A DNA stretch of 64,000 bases from Paractinoplanes durhamensis (GTDB lineage: Bacteria > Actinomycetota > Actinomycetes > Mycobacteriales > Micromonosporaceae), in NCBI RefSeq assembly GCF_016862175.1, contig NZ_BOML01000070.1, positions 1 to 64,000 on the forward strand, written 5' to 3'. The position numbers were made by a program, and so were the translations under genes. This document shows, piece by piece, positions 33,318 through 41,896 of this stretch (its first letter is position 1; the number at the start of each line of letters is the position of its first letter). Below the pieces are notes generated by a model. It had not been told where the DNA came from and searched no databases. It worked only from the letters and a program-made list of their open reading frames with translations.

Positions 33318-34125
33318 TCGCCTTGCCCTCGCCGATCGGCTGCGGGTCGCCGAGCGCGACCGGGCCCCGATCGCGCCCCTGACGCGGGAGTGGCCCGGCA
33401 TGACGGCCGCCGACGCCTACGCGATCCAGCTCGGCAACATCCGCCGCCGCGCTGGTGTGGTCGTCGGGCACAAGGTCGGCCTGTCGTCGAAGGCGATGCA
33501 GCAGATGATGGGCGTCGACGAACCCGACTACGGGCACCTGATGGCCGACATGCGGCTGTCCGAGACCGAGCCGGCCGACGCGAAGCGTTACTGCTACCCG
33601 CGGGTCGAGATCGAGGTGGCCTTCCTGCTCGGCGCCGACCTGCCGGGGGAGGGCTGCACCGAGGACGACGTGCTGGCCGCGACCGAGGCGTTCGCGCCGT
33701 CGATCGAGCTGATCGACAGCCGCATCCGGGATTGGAGGATCAGCCTGGCCGACACGATCGCCGACAACGCCTCGTCGGCCGGCTTCGTCATCGGCGTCGG
33801 CCGGGTGCCGCCGCACGAGATCGACCCGCGTGGGATCGACGCGGTGCTCTTCCAGAACGGCGAACCGGTCGCCCAGGGCCGATCCGACGCGGTTCTCGGC
33901 AACCCGGTGACCGCGGTGGCCTGGCTGGCCCGCACGGTCGCCGGCTTCGGGGTCCGGCTGCGCGCCGGCCACCTGGTGCTGCCCGGCGCCTGTGCCCGAG
34001 CCGTGGACGCCGCCCCGGGCGACGAGTTCCGAGCCGAGTTCACCGGCCTCGGCGAGGTCCGGCTGTCCTTCCGGGACGCTCCGGGTTTACGGGCGGGTTC
34101 GGCTGATCGGGAGGGGCGGGCATGA
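33301..34125 (+). CDS. hsaE: 2-hydroxypenta-2,4-dienoate hydratase HsaE
   Basis: This 274-residue enzyme of the MhpD/BphH hydratase family has VVGHKVGLSSKAMQQMMGVDEPDYG near residue 55, PRVEIEVAFLLG with the metal-binding glutamates, and SIELIDSRIRDW. It hydrates 2-hydroxy-2,4-hexadienoate, released by HsaD from the steroid A ring, to a 4-hydroxy-2-oxo acid. The ATG at 33301 is preceded by GGGGAGG. It overlaps the KstD-like gene before it and hsaG after it (ATGA). Confidence 0.9.
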   Translation: MLTEADRLALADRLRVAERDRAPIAPLTREWPGMTAADAYAIQLGNIRRRAGVVVGHKVGLSSKAMQQMMGVDEPDYGHLMADMRLSETEPADAKRYCYPRVEIEVAFLLGADLPGEGCTEDDVLAATEAFAPSIELIDSRIRDWRISLADTIADNASSAGFVIGVGRVPPHEIDPRGIDAVLFQNGEPVAQGRSDAVLGNPVTAVAWLARTVAGFGVRLRAGHLVLPGACARAVDAAPGDEFRAEFTGLGEVRLSFRDAPGLRAGSADREGRA

Positions 34126-34991
34126 CCAAGCTGACGGCCGCGATCGTCGGGTCCGGGAACATCGGGACCGACCTGCTTCACAAGCTGGTGCGCTCGGAGC
34201 GGATCGAGCCGCGCTGGATGGTCGGCATCGACCCGGACAGTCCGGGGCTGCGCCGCGCCGCCGACCTCGGCCTGGAGGCCAGCTCGAAGGGTGCCGACTG
34301 GCTGCTCGCCCAGGATCCGCTGCCCGACCTGGTCTTCGAGGCGACCTCGGCGGCCGTGCACCGGGCCTGTGCGCCGCGCTACGCCGAGGCCGGCATCCGG
34401 GCCGTCGACCTCACCCCGGCCGTGGTCGGCCCGCTGGTCGTGCCCGAGGTCAACCTGCGCGAACACCTCGGCGCGCCCAACCTCAACCTGATCACCTGCG
34501 GCGGCCAGGCGACGATCCCGATGGTCTACGCGGTGTCCCGGTGCACGCCGGTGAGCTACGCCGAGATCGTGGCCACCGTCGCGTCGCGCTCGGCCGGGCC
34601 GGGCACCCGGGCCAACATCGACGAGTTCACCCGCACCACCGGCCGGGCCCTCGAAACGGTCGGCGGGGCGGCGAAGGGTAAGGCGATCGTCGTACTCAAT
34701 CCTGCTGATCCTCCGTTGGTCATGCGGGACACCGTGTTCTGCGCGATCGGCCCGGACGCCGACGTCGCGGCCGTCACCAAGTCGATCCAGGAGATGGTCG
34801 CCGAGGTCGCCCGCTACGTCCCCGGCTATCGGCTGCTCAACGAGCCGCAGTTCGATCAGGGCCGCGTCGCGATCTTCCTGGAGATCACCGGGGCCGGGGA
34901 CTTCCTGCCGCCGTACGCCGGAAATCTCGACATCATGACCGCCGCCGCCACCCGCGTGGGCGAGGAGTTGGCCACATGTACATCCGAGTAA
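34122..34991 (+). CDS. hsaG: Acylating aldehyde dehydrogenase HsaG
   Basis: This 289-residue acylating (CoA-forming) aldehyde dehydrogenase has the NAD motif IVGSGNIGTDLLHKL and the catalytic-cysteine segment LNLITCGGQATIPMVYAVS near residue 127. The C-terminal RDTVFCAI region contacts the aldolase. HsaG turns the propanal released by HsaF into propionyl-CoA, with the aldehyde channelled between subunits. It overlaps hsaE by four and hsaF by 16 bases, in keeping with a tight HsaF-HsaG complex. Confidence 0.92.
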   Translation: MTKLTAAIVGSGNIGTDLLHKLVRSERIEPRWMVGIDPDSPGLRRAADLGLEASSKGADWLLAQDPLPDLVFEATSAAVHRACAPRYAEAGIRAVDLTPAVVGPLVVPEVNLREHLGAPNLNLITCGGQATIPMVYAVSRCTPVSYAEIVATVASRSAGPGTRANIDEFTRTTGRALETVGGAAKGKAIVVLNPADPPLVMRDTVFCAIGPDADVAAVTKSIQEMVAEVARYVPGYRLLNEPQFDQGRVAIFLEITGAGDFLPPYAGNLDIMTAAATRVGEELATCTSE

Positions 34992-35977
34992 CCGATTCGT
35001 CCCTGCGGGACGGCTCGCACGCCAAGCGCCACCAGTTCACCGTCGCCGAAGTCACCGCGGTCGTCGCCGCCCTCGACGCCGCGGGCGTGCCGGTGATCGA
35101 GGTGACCCACGGCGACGGCCTGGGCGGCTCGTCGTTCACCTACGGCCGGAGCCGCACGCCGGAGCAAGAGTTGATCAAGGCGGCGGCGGAGACCGCGACC
35201 AACGCCAAGATCGCGTTCCTGATGCTGCCGGGCATCGGCCTGTTCGACGACATCCGCGCGGCGGCCGGCAACGGCGCGACGGTCTGCCGGATCGCCAGCC
35301 ACTGCACCGAGGCCGACATCACGGAACAGCACTTCGGCCTCGCCCGCGAGCTCGGCCTGGAGACGGTCGGCTTCCTGATGATGGCCCACTCCCAGCCGCC
35401 TCTCGAGTTGGCGAAACAGGCCCGGATCATGGCCGACGCCGGCTGCCAGTGCGTCTACGTGGTGGATTCGGCCGGCGCGCTCGTCCTGGACCAGGTCGGC
35501 GACCGGGTCGCCGCGCTGGTGGCCGAGCTCGGCGCCGACGCCCAGGTCGGCTTCCACGGCCACGAGAACCTCGGCCTCGGCGTGGCCAACTCGGTCCTCG
35601 CCGTGCGGGCCGGTGCCAAGCAGATCGACGGCAGCACCCGCCGGTTCGGCGCGGGCGCCGGGAACACCCCGGTCGAGGCGTTCGTCGGGGTCTGCGACAA
35701 GCTCGGCATCCGCACCGGCATCGACTTCTTCGCCATCGTCGACGCGGCCGAGGACGTGGTCCGCCCGGTCATGCCGGACGAGTGCAAACTCGACCGCCTG
35801 GCCCTGATCATGGGTTACGCCGGCGTCTACTCCAGCTTCCTGACGCATGCCTACGCGCTCGCCCAGCGCTACCAGGTCTCCGGCGCCGAGATCCTGGTCA
35901 AGGCGGGCGAGCGGCGCCTGGTCGGCGGCCAGGAGGACCAGCTCATCGACATCGCCGTCGAGCTCAGTAATAGGTGA
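34976..35977 (+). CDS. hsaF: 4-hydroxy-2-oxoacid aldolase HsaF
   Basis: This 333-residue class II aldolase of the DmpG/HMG-lyase-like TIM-barrel family starts VTDSSLRDGSHAKRHQFT, with the catalytic Arg-Asp and metal Asp. GFHGHENLGLGVANSVLAV near residue 190 holds the metal-binding histidines. A DmpG communication domain follows. It cleaves 4-hydroxy-2-oxohexanoate to pyruvate and propanal and hands the aldehyde to HsaG. Its last 14 bases overlap the convergent kshB gene. Confidence 0.93.
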   Translation: MYIRVTDSSLRDGSHAKRHQFTVAEVTAVVAALDAAGVPVIEVTHGDGLGGSSFTYGRSRTPEQELIKAAAETATNAKIAFLMLPGIGLFDDIRAAAGNGATVCRIASHCTEADITEQHFGLARELGLETVGFLMMAHSQPPLELAKQARIMADAGCQCVYVVDSAGALVLDQVGDRVAALVAELGADAQVGFHGHENLGLGVANSVLAVRAGAKQIDGSTRRFGAGAGNTPVEAFVGVCDKLGIRTGIDFFAIVDAAEDVVRPVMPDECKLDRLALIMGYAGVYSSFLTHAYALAQRYQVSGAEILVKAGERRLVGGQEDQLIDIAVELSNR

Positions 35978-36926
35978 CCGAGACTTCGTCGCTGCGGGCC
36001 ACCGCCTGGCAGGCGAGCGTGTAGCCCTCGTCGAAGTCCTCCTGCTCGAGCACCTCGTTGTTGACCAGGTCGACCTTGCCGCGCAGCAGCCGCAACGCGC
36101 ACGCACCGCAGTGCCCCTGCCGGCAGGAGAACGGCGGGTTGAGCCCGGCCTCGATGATCACGTCGAGCATCCGCTTGCCGGCCGGCCACGGCAGATGGTG
36201 CGTCTGCCCGTCGATCTCGACCTCGAGGGTGGCGTCGGCCGTCTCCTCCGGAGTGATCTCGAAGCGCTCGACATGAACAAGATCCGGCGAAACTCCGGCT
36301 TGCTGCAAGGCGTCGCAGGCCATCGCGACAAAGAGTTCCGGTCCGCAGATGTACGCCTTCCGTCCGTCCCCGGGCGCAAGCAGGGCCGCCAGCGAGGCCG
36401 GGGACGGGGTGCCCCGCTCGCTGTCCAGCCAATGCGTCACGGTGAGCCGGTCCCCGGCCAGCGCGGCCAGTTCCCCGGCGAAGATGATCGACCGCTCGTC
36501 CCGGTTCGCGTAGATCAGGTGCAGCCGGCCGCGGCCGTGGGCCAGCACCGACTTGATGATGCCCATCACCGGCGTGATCCCACTGCCGCCGGCCAGCAGC
36601 AACAGGTCGTCGTCGAGCGACGCGGGCGAGAACTCCCCGGCCGGCGGCAGCAGTTCGAGGGTCTGCCCGGCGCGTACGTGATCGCAGATCCAGTTGGACG
36701 CCTGCCCGTCGCGTACCCGCTTGATGGTGATTTTCAGATCTTGATCGGTGTGCGGAGAGCTGGACAGCGAGTAGCAGCGGGCCCCGCTCCCCGGCACGAT
36801 GACGGTGAGATATTGACCCGGGCGGTACGCGAACGTCGCGGCCAGCGCCGGCGGCACGGTCAGCACCAGCGAGTGCGCGTCGGCGGTTTCGGCAATGACC
36901 TCGGCGACGCGCAGCCGGTGCGCCAT
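35964..36926 (-). CDS. kshB: 3-ketosteroid 9-alpha-hydroxylase reductase KshB
   Basis: This 320-residue reductase has an FAD-binding ferredoxin-NADP reductase domain (YSLSSSPH near residue 55), an NAD-binding part (LLLLAGGSGITPVMGIIKS near 110) and a C-terminal plant-type 2Fe-2S domain. The cluster motif is FSCRQGHCGAC, with a later LACQA cysteine. It passes electrons from NADH to KshA. The ATG overlaps the stop of the small upstream gene (TGATG). Position next to kshA and the hsa genes supports KshB rather than another ring-hydroxylase reductase. Confidence 0.9.
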   Translation of the reverse strand: MAHRLRVAEVIAETADAHSLVLTVPPALAATFAYRPGQYLTVIVPGSGARCYSLSSSPHTDQDLKITIKRVRDGQASNWICDHVRAGQTLELLPPAGEFSPASLDDDLLLLAGGSGITPVMGIIKSVLAHGRGRLHLIYANRDERSIIFAGELAALAGDRLTVTHWLDSERGTPSPASLAALLAPGDGRKAYICGPELFVAMACDALQQAGVSPDLVHVERFEITPEETADATLEVEIDGQTHHLPWPAGKRMLDVIIEAGLNPPFSCRQGHCGACALRLLRGKVDLVNNEVLEQEDFDEGYTLACQAVARSDEVSVTYY

Positions 36927-37162
36927 CAGCTCACCTCCAGCTTGCCCGCCCGGACCGCGTCGTCGATGCTGGCGCGCAGGTCTCGGCAGGTCGGCACGAG
37001 CGCGTTCAGTTTTGCCGCGCAGAGGCGAGTGGCGTCGGTCGTCCACTGCACGCTGGTCTGCTGCGGGCTCGACTTGCGCACCCGCACCAGGGCTTCGCAG
37101 CGGGCGCATTCCACCTTCTCGAACCCGCCCTCGAGGTATTCCTGCCGCTCGGTGAGCGTCAT
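36926..37162 (-). CDS. Small four-cysteine protein between kshA and kshB
   Basis: This 78-residue soluble protein of unknown function has a CxxC pair at Cys19 and Cys22 and further cysteines at Cys48 and Cys59, with QWTTDATRLCAAKL between. The pattern could bind zinc or, less likely, an iron-sulfur cluster. Its start overlaps the kshA stop (ATGA) and its stop overlaps the kshB start (TGATG), so it is coupled to both and is surely translated. It may help assemble, or carry electrons within, the hydroxylase. I do not recognise the family. Confidence 0.75.
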   Translation of the reverse strand: MTLTERQEYLEGGFEKVECARCEALVRVRKSSPQQTSVQWTTDATRLCAAKLNALVPTCRDLRASIDDAVRAGKLEVS

Positions 37163-38268
37163 GACGCCTGCCGGGCCATGTTCTCGGCCACCTCGGCCGT
37201 CCACGTCTCGACCGCGCGGGTGGTGTCGACCTCGAACTCGTAGCGCGCCACCATGTCCTCGGTGACGTCCTCGACGTCGACGTAGAACTGCTCGTACCAC
37301 CGGCGCAGCTGGTAGACCGGCCCGTCCTCGGCGCACAGCAGCGGGTTGTCGATCCGGCTCTTGTGCTTCCAGATCTCCACGTCCTGCTCGAACCCGATCC
37401 CGATGCCCTTGGCGAACTTCGCCGCCGCCTTGGCGGCCTGCTCGGTGCTCAGCCCCGGCAGCCGCTTGACGATGACCCCCCACTGGAGGACGAACGAGTT
37501 GGCCGACACCGGGTAGTGGCAGTTGATCAGCACCGACTCGATCTCGAGCCCGCGATAGTTGTTGAACAGGTAATCGATCATGTAGGACGGCCCGTAGTAG
37601 GCGGCCTCCGAGCGCAGCGTCGCGTCCCCCGACTGCTTCGCCGTGATCGGCACGTCCGGCCGCGGCCGGGTCTGCAGGAACTGCGACGCCACCTGCCCCT
37701 CGAGGACGTTCTTGAAGAACGTCGGGAAGGCGAAGTGGATGTAGAAGAAGTGCGCCATGTCGACGACGTTGTCGATCACTTCGCGGCAGTTGGCGCCGTC
37801 GATCCGGATCGAATCCCAGGTCCAGGCCGACCAGTCGTCGGAGAACGCGCCGTCGATCCGCGGGATCGCGACGTCCGGCGGCCTCTGTTGCGGGTCGTTC
37901 CAGACGAACAGCTGCCGGTTCTCCTCCTGCGTGTGCCACGACCTCGTCTTCGCCCGCACGGGCACGCGATGCGCGTACGGCACCGAGGCGCACCGCCCGT
38001 CGCCCCGCCACCGCCAGTCGTGGAACGGGCAGGCGATCTCGTCGCCCTTGATCGTGCCCATCGTGAGGTCGCCGCCCATGTGCCGGCAGTAGCCGTCGAG
38101 CACGTGCAGCGCCCCCGCCGAGTCGGCGAAGACCACGAGCTTGGTGCCGAACGCCTCGATCGCGTGCGGCTTACCGTCCCGGAACGAGTCGGCCAGCCCG
38201 AGACAGTGCCAGCCGCGGGCGAACCGGGCCGGGAGTACTCCAGGGTCAATGGTGCGCGCATCGCTCAT
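37159..38268 (-). CDS. kshA: 3-ketosteroid 9-alpha-hydroxylase oxygenase KshA
   Basis: This 369-residue Rieske oxygenase has Rieske ligands Cys61, His63, Cys80 and His83 in YCRHMGG and ACPFHDW. The mononuclear-iron histidines lie in the segment DNVVDMAHFFYIHFAFPTFF near residue 175. KshA hydroxylates C9 of 3-ketosteroids; with KstD activity the B ring then opens to a secosteroid. The ATG has AGGGG upstream, and a perfect KstR box lies 15 bases before it, shared with divergent hsaA. Confidence 0.93.
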   Translation of the reverse strand: MSDARTIDPGVLPARFARGWHCLGLADSFRDGKPHAIEAFGTKLVVFADSAGALHVLDGYCRHMGGDLTMGTIKGDEIACPFHDWRWRGDGRCASVPYAHRVPVRAKTRSWHTQEENRQLFVWNDPQQRPPDVAIPRIDGAFSDDWSAWTWDSIRIDGANCREVIDNVVDMAHFFYIHFAFPTFFKNVLEGQVASQFLQTRPRPDVPITAKQSGDATLRSEAAYYGPSYMIDYLFNNYRGLEIESVLINCHYPVSANSFVLQWGVIVKRLPGLSTEQAAKAAAKFAKGIGIGFEQDVEIWKHKSRIDNPLLCAEDGPVYQLRRWYEQFYVDVEDVTEDMVARYEFEVDTTRAVETWTAEVAENMARQAS

Positions 38269-38283
38269 CTGTAGCCCCTTAGG

Positions 38284-38297
38284 TAGAACGTGTTCTA
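38284..38297. promoter_or_regulatory. KstR box TAGAACGTGTTCTA
   Basis: This is the best KstR match in the window, with fully symmetric TAGAAC and GTTCTA arms. It lies between divergent kshA and hsaA. Confidence 0.9.
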
Positions 38298-38343
38298 GTA
38301 TAGGGACCGTCGAACTCGCCAGCCAAGCCAGCGGAGGGATCTC

Positions 38344-39516
38344 ATGGAGGGCACCGAAGCGGTCACCTCGGGCGTACGAGAGCTGTTACCGGTTCTACGC
38401 GACCGAGCACAGGAGGCCGAGGATCGCCGGCAGGTGTCCGCCGAGACGGTCAAGTCCCTCGCCGCCACCGGCTTCTTCCGGCTGCTGCAGCCGGCCCGGT
38501 TCGGCGGCTTCGAGGCCGACCCGGCCACGTTCTTCGGCTGCGTGCGCGACATCGCCGCGGCGTGCGGCTCGACCGGCTGGATCAGCTCGGTGATCGGCGT
38601 GCACAACTGGCAGATGGCGCTCTTCCCCGACCAGGCCCAGCAGGACGTGTGGGGCGACGACCCGGGCACGCTGATGTCCTCGTCGTACGCCCCCACCGGC
38701 AGGATCAAGCAGGTCGACGGCGGGTACCGGGTGAGCGGCCGCTGGAGCTTCTCGTCCGGAAGCGACCACGCGAGCTGGGTCCTGCTCGGCGGCATCGTCC
38801 CCGGTGAGGGCGATGCGCCCGCCGACTTCCGGACGTTCCTGCTGCCCGCCGCCGACTACACCATCGAGGACGTCTGGCACACGATCGGCCTGCGCGGCAC
38901 CGGCAGCAACGACATCGTGGTCACCGACGCGTTCGTCCCGACCTACCGGTCACTCAGCTTCGGCGACACGGCCCGCTGCATCTGCCCAGGCCAGGAGCTG
39001 AACACGGCCCCGCTCTACCGGATCCCGTACGGTTCGATCTTCCCGTACACGATCACCACCCCGATCATCGGCATGGCCACCGGGGCGTACGACGCGCACG
39101 TGACTTATATGCGCGAACGGGTCCGCGCCGCCTACGCCGGGGTGCGCGCCGCCGAGGACCCCTACTCGCAGGTGCGGGTCGCCCGCGCCGCCGCCGACAT
39201 CGACGCCGCCTGGCTCGCGCTGACCGCCAACATGCGCGAGCTGATGACCCTGGTCACCGCCGGCGAGAAACTGCCAATGCAACTGCGCTTGCGGGTACGC
39301 CGTGACCAGGTCCACGGCACCGAGTTGTCGATCCAGGCCGTGGACCGGCTCTTCGAGAATTCGGGCGGCCGCGCGATCTACACGAGCCACCCGATCCAGC
39401 GCTTCTGGCGCGACGCGCACGCCGGCCGCGTGCACGCCATCAACGACCCCGAACGGGCCCTGTCCATGTACGGGCGCGGCGAATTCGGCCTGTCCGTCGC
39501 CGACGCGATGGTCTGA
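38344..39516 (+). CDS. hsaA: Flavin-dependent 3-HSA hydroxylase, oxygenase HsaA
   Basis: This 390-residue two-component flavin monooxygenase has the acyl-CoA dehydrogenase fold. Typical segments are RDIAAACGSTGWISSVIGVHNWQ, WSFSSGSDHASWVLLGGI, IGLRGTGSNDIVV and a C-terminal FENSGGRAIYTSHPIQRFWRDAHA. HsaA uses reduced FMN from HsaB to hydroxylate the phenolic A ring of the secosteroid 3-HSA at C4, giving the catechol 3,4-DHSA. GGAGG stands ahead of the ATG. It leads the hsaA-hsaD-hsaC-hsaB operon, the same order as in M. tuberculosis. Confidence 0.94.
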   Translation: MEGTEAVTSGVRELLPVLRDRAQEAEDRRQVSAETVKSLAATGFFRLLQPARFGGFEADPATFFGCVRDIAAACGSTGWISSVIGVHNWQMALFPDQAQQDVWGDDPGTLMSSSYAPTGRIKQVDGGYRVSGRWSFSSGSDHASWVLLGGIVPGEGDAPADFRTFLLPAADYTIEDVWHTIGLRGTGSNDIVVTDAFVPTYRSLSFGDTARCICPGQELNTAPLYRIPYGSIFPYTITTPIIGMATGAYDAHVTYMRERVRAAYAGVRAAEDPYSQVRVARAAADIDAAWLALTANMRELMTLVTAGEKLPMQLRLRVRRDQVHGTELSIQAVDRLFENSGGRAIYTSHPIQRFWRDAHAGRVHAINDPERALSMYGRGEFGLSVADAMV

Positions 39517-39522
39517 GGCGGC

Positions 39523-40335
39523 ATGACACTCCACTTCCACCGGGCCGGCCCGACCGGCGGCACCCCGGTCGTCCTCCTGCACGGCGGTGGTCCGGGAGCG
39601 TCGGCCTGGAGCAACTTCGGCCGTACGATCCCGGTCTTCGCCAAACGCTTCGACACGATCGCCGTCGACCAGCCCGGCTACGGCCGCTCCGAGCTGGGTC
39701 CGATCACTTCGCAGTACTTCACCCACTCGGCCGACGCCCTCGCCGCCCAGCTCGACGAGCTCGGCCTCGACCGGGTCGACCTGATCGGCAACTCGCTCGG
39801 CGGCGGCACCGCGGTCCGGTTCGCGCTGCGCCACCCGTCCCGGGCCGGCCGGCTCCTGCTGATGGGCCCCGGCGGTCTCAGCCTCAACGTGTTCGCCGCC
39901 GACCCGACCGAGGGCGTCAAACGACTGGGTGCGTTCGGGGCCGGCCCCACCCGGGAACGGATGGCCGGCTTCCTCCGTACCCTCGTCTTCAATCCCTCCC
40001 TGATCACCGACGAGCTGATCGACGAACGCCTCGCCGCCGCCACCACCCCGGCCGCCCTTCGCGCCCTGCGCGAGATGGGCGCCTCCTTCACCGACCCGGC
40101 CCGCTACGAGGACGGCCTGCTCTGGCGCGACGCCCATCGCCTCCGCAACGAGGTGCTGCTCGTGTGGGGCCGCGAGGACCGGGTCAACCCGCTGGACGGC
40201 GCCCTGGTCGCGCTCAAGCTCATCCGGCGCTGCCGGCTGCACGTCTTCGGCGGCTGCGGCCACTGGGCCCACCTGGAGAAATTCGACGAGTTCAACCGCC
40301 TGGCATTCGACTTCCTGGAAGGGGACAGGCCGTGA
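39523..40335 (+). CDS. hsaD: Meta-cleavage product hydrolase HsaD
   Basis: This 270-residue alpha/beta hydrolase has HGGGPGASAWSNF (oxyanion), GNSLGGG with nucleophile Ser91, REDRVNPLDG with Asp219, and GCGHWAH with His247. These match the Ser114-Asp241-His269 triad of mycobacterial HsaD. It cleaves the carbon bond of 4,9-DSHA to release 2-hydroxyhexa-2,4-dienoate and the C/D-ring acid HIP. It lies six bases after hsaA; the hsaC GTG overlaps its stop. Confidence 0.94.
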   Translation: MTLHFHRAGPTGGTPVVLLHGGGPGASAWSNFGRTIPVFAKRFDTIAVDQPGYGRSELGPITSQYFTHSADALAAQLDELGLDRVDLIGNSLGGGTAVRFALRHPSRAGRLLLMGPGGLSLNVFAADPTEGVKRLGAFGAGPTRERMAGFLRTLVFNPSLITDELIDERLAAATTPAALRALREMGASFTDPARYEDGLLWRDAHRLRNEVLLVWGREDRVNPLDGALVALKLIRRCRLHVFGGCGHWAHLEKFDEFNRLAFDFLEGDRP

Positions 40336-41231
40336 GTCTCATCCGATCCCTCGGCTACCTGCGGGTCGAGGCAACCGACGTCCCCGCCTGGCGCGAGTTC
40401 GGCGTCAAGGTGCTGGGCATGACCGAGGGCCGAGGCCCCGACCCGACGGCCGTCTACCTGCGCATGGACGACCTGCCGGCCCGCATCGTGGTGGTCCCCG
40501 GCGACCGCGACCGCCTGGCCGCCAGCGGCTGGGAGCTGGCCGACCCGGCCGCCCTGGGCCGGCTGGCCGGCGCCCTGGACGCGGCCGGCGTGGCGTTCAA
40601 ACCGGCCGGCCCCGACGACCTCGCCGTCCGCCGGGTGGCCGAGATGATCAGCGTCGACGACCCGTCCGGCAACCGGTTGGAGTTCTTCTGCGGCGCCGCC
40701 CTGGACACCCGCCCGGCGCTGAGCAACTACGGCACCAGGTTCGTCACCGGCGACCAGGGCATGGGCCACGTCGTGCTGCCCGCCTTCGACGACGCGGCGT
40801 CCCTGCACTTCTGGACCGAGATCCTCGGCTTCCGCCTGCGCGACACGATGCGCCTGGTCCCCGAACACGTCGGCCTGCCGCACACCGACGAGCCGCTGTG
40901 GATGCGCTTCCTCGGCTGCAGCCCCCGCCACCACAGCGTCGCGCTGGCCCCGATCCCCGCCCCCAGCGGCCTGATCCACCTGATGACCGAGACATCGTCG
41001 ATCGACGACGTAGGTTTGGCCATCGACCGCTGCGCCAAGAACAAAGCCCCGATGATCTCCACCCTGGGCCGGCACGCGAACGACGACATGATCTCGTTCT
41101 ACGTGCGCACCCCGAGCGGCTTCGACATCGAGTACGGGTACGGCGGCCGGACGGTGGACGACGAGACCTGGGTGGCCCGCCAGACCACCGCGCACAGCGT
41201 GTGGGGTCATCGGTTCCTGAGGGCCGGGTGA
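40332..41231 (+). CDS. hsaC: Extradiol catechol dioxygenase HsaC
   Basis: This 299-residue two-domain vicinal-oxygen-chelate dioxygenase has ferrous ligands by position at His146 (MGHVVLP), His216 (LIHLMTE) and Glu267 (DIEYGYGG). Each is one residue on from the His145, His215 and Glu266 set of M. tuberculosis HsaC. It opens the catechol A ring of 3,4-DHSA by meta-cleavage. The GTG overlaps the hsaD stop, and its own stop overlaps the hsaB start (GTGA). Confidence 0.95.
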   Translation: MSLIRSLGYLRVEATDVPAWREFGVKVLGMTEGRGPDPTAVYLRMDDLPARIVVVPGDRDRLAASGWELADPAALGRLAGALDAAGVAFKPAGPDDLAVRRVAEMISVDDPSGNRLEFFCGAALDTRPALSNYGTRFVTGDQGMGHVVLPAFDDAASLHFWTEILGFRLRDTMRLVPEHVGLPHTDEPLWMRFLGCSPRHHSVALAPIPAPSGLIHLMTETSSIDDVGLAIDRCAKNKAPMISTLGRHANDDMISFYVRTPSGFDIEYGYGGRTVDDETWVARQTTAHSVWGHRFLRAG

Positions 41232-41785
41232 CCACCGTCCCGGCGGTGGACACCCGGGAGTTCCGCCGGGTGTTCGGCCACTTCTGCACCGGCGTCACGA
41301 TCGTCACGACAGCCGACGAGGACGGCCCGGCCGGTTTCGCCTGCCAGGCCTTCACCCCACTGTCCCTGGACCCGCCGCTGGTGCTGTTCTGCCCACAGTC
41401 GACGTCGGACACGTGGCGCCGGATCCAGCGGGTTGGCCTGTTCTGCGTCAATGTCTTGGCCGAGGGGCATCACGAGCTGTCCCGGGCGTTCGGCACGCGG
41501 CGGGCCGACAAGTTCGCCGGGGTGGAGTGGACGCCGGCGCCGGGCGGGGTGCCGATCCTGCATGGTGCGTTGACCTGGGCTTCTTGCTCGGTCGAGGCGG
41601 TGCATCCGGGCGGGGATCACTCGATCGTGGTCGGTCGAGTGCAGGCGCTCGGCTCGTGCGGCGTGGATGGGCCGCTGTTGTTCTTCAAAGGCCGTTATCG
41701 CACTGCTGGGCCGGTCTCGCCCAGCGTTTCGCCTGAAGTCGTTGACACTCTTCTTGCCTGGCCTCGGCATACCGATTGGATTTGA
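41228..41785 (+). CDS. hsaB: Flavin reductase HsaB
   Basis: This 185-residue flavin reductase of the HpaC-like split-barrel family has FCTGVTIVTTADEDGPAGFACQAFTPLSLDPPLVLF, the flavin-binding core, and a later segment with the usual conserved His (EGHHELSRAFG). It reduces FMN with NADH for HsaA. It is the last gene of the operon, followed after 42 bases by a very strong hairpin. Confidence 0.92.
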   Translation: MTTVPAVDTREFRRVFGHFCTGVTIVTTADEDGPAGFACQAFTPLSLDPPLVLFCPQSTSDTWRRIQRVGLFCVNVLAEGHHELSRAFGTRRADKFAGVEWTPAPGGVPILHGALTWASCSVEAVHPGGDHSIVVGRVQALGSCGVDGPLLFFKGRYRTAGPVSPSVSPEVVDTLLAWPRHTDWI

Positions 41786-41827
41786 GCTGTCTGCTTTGTG
41801 GGTTGGGCTTTCTTGCGGGAGGACGGC

Positions 41828-41896
41828 TGAGGGCCGGGGTGCCCACTCACGGCGGGTGGAGCGTTTCTATGCCGTGAGTGGGCACCCCGGCCCTCA
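41828..41896. terminator. 26-bp perfect hairpin after the hsa operon
   Basis: Bases 41828-41853 are the exact reverse complement of 41871-41896, around a 17-base loop (41854-41870). The arms begin TGAGGGCCGGGG and end CACTCACGGC. It lies 42 bases past the hsaB stop. No U-tract follows. It is a probable terminator, but such a long perfect stem is unusual and could also be a dispersed repeat element. Confidence 0.6.
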
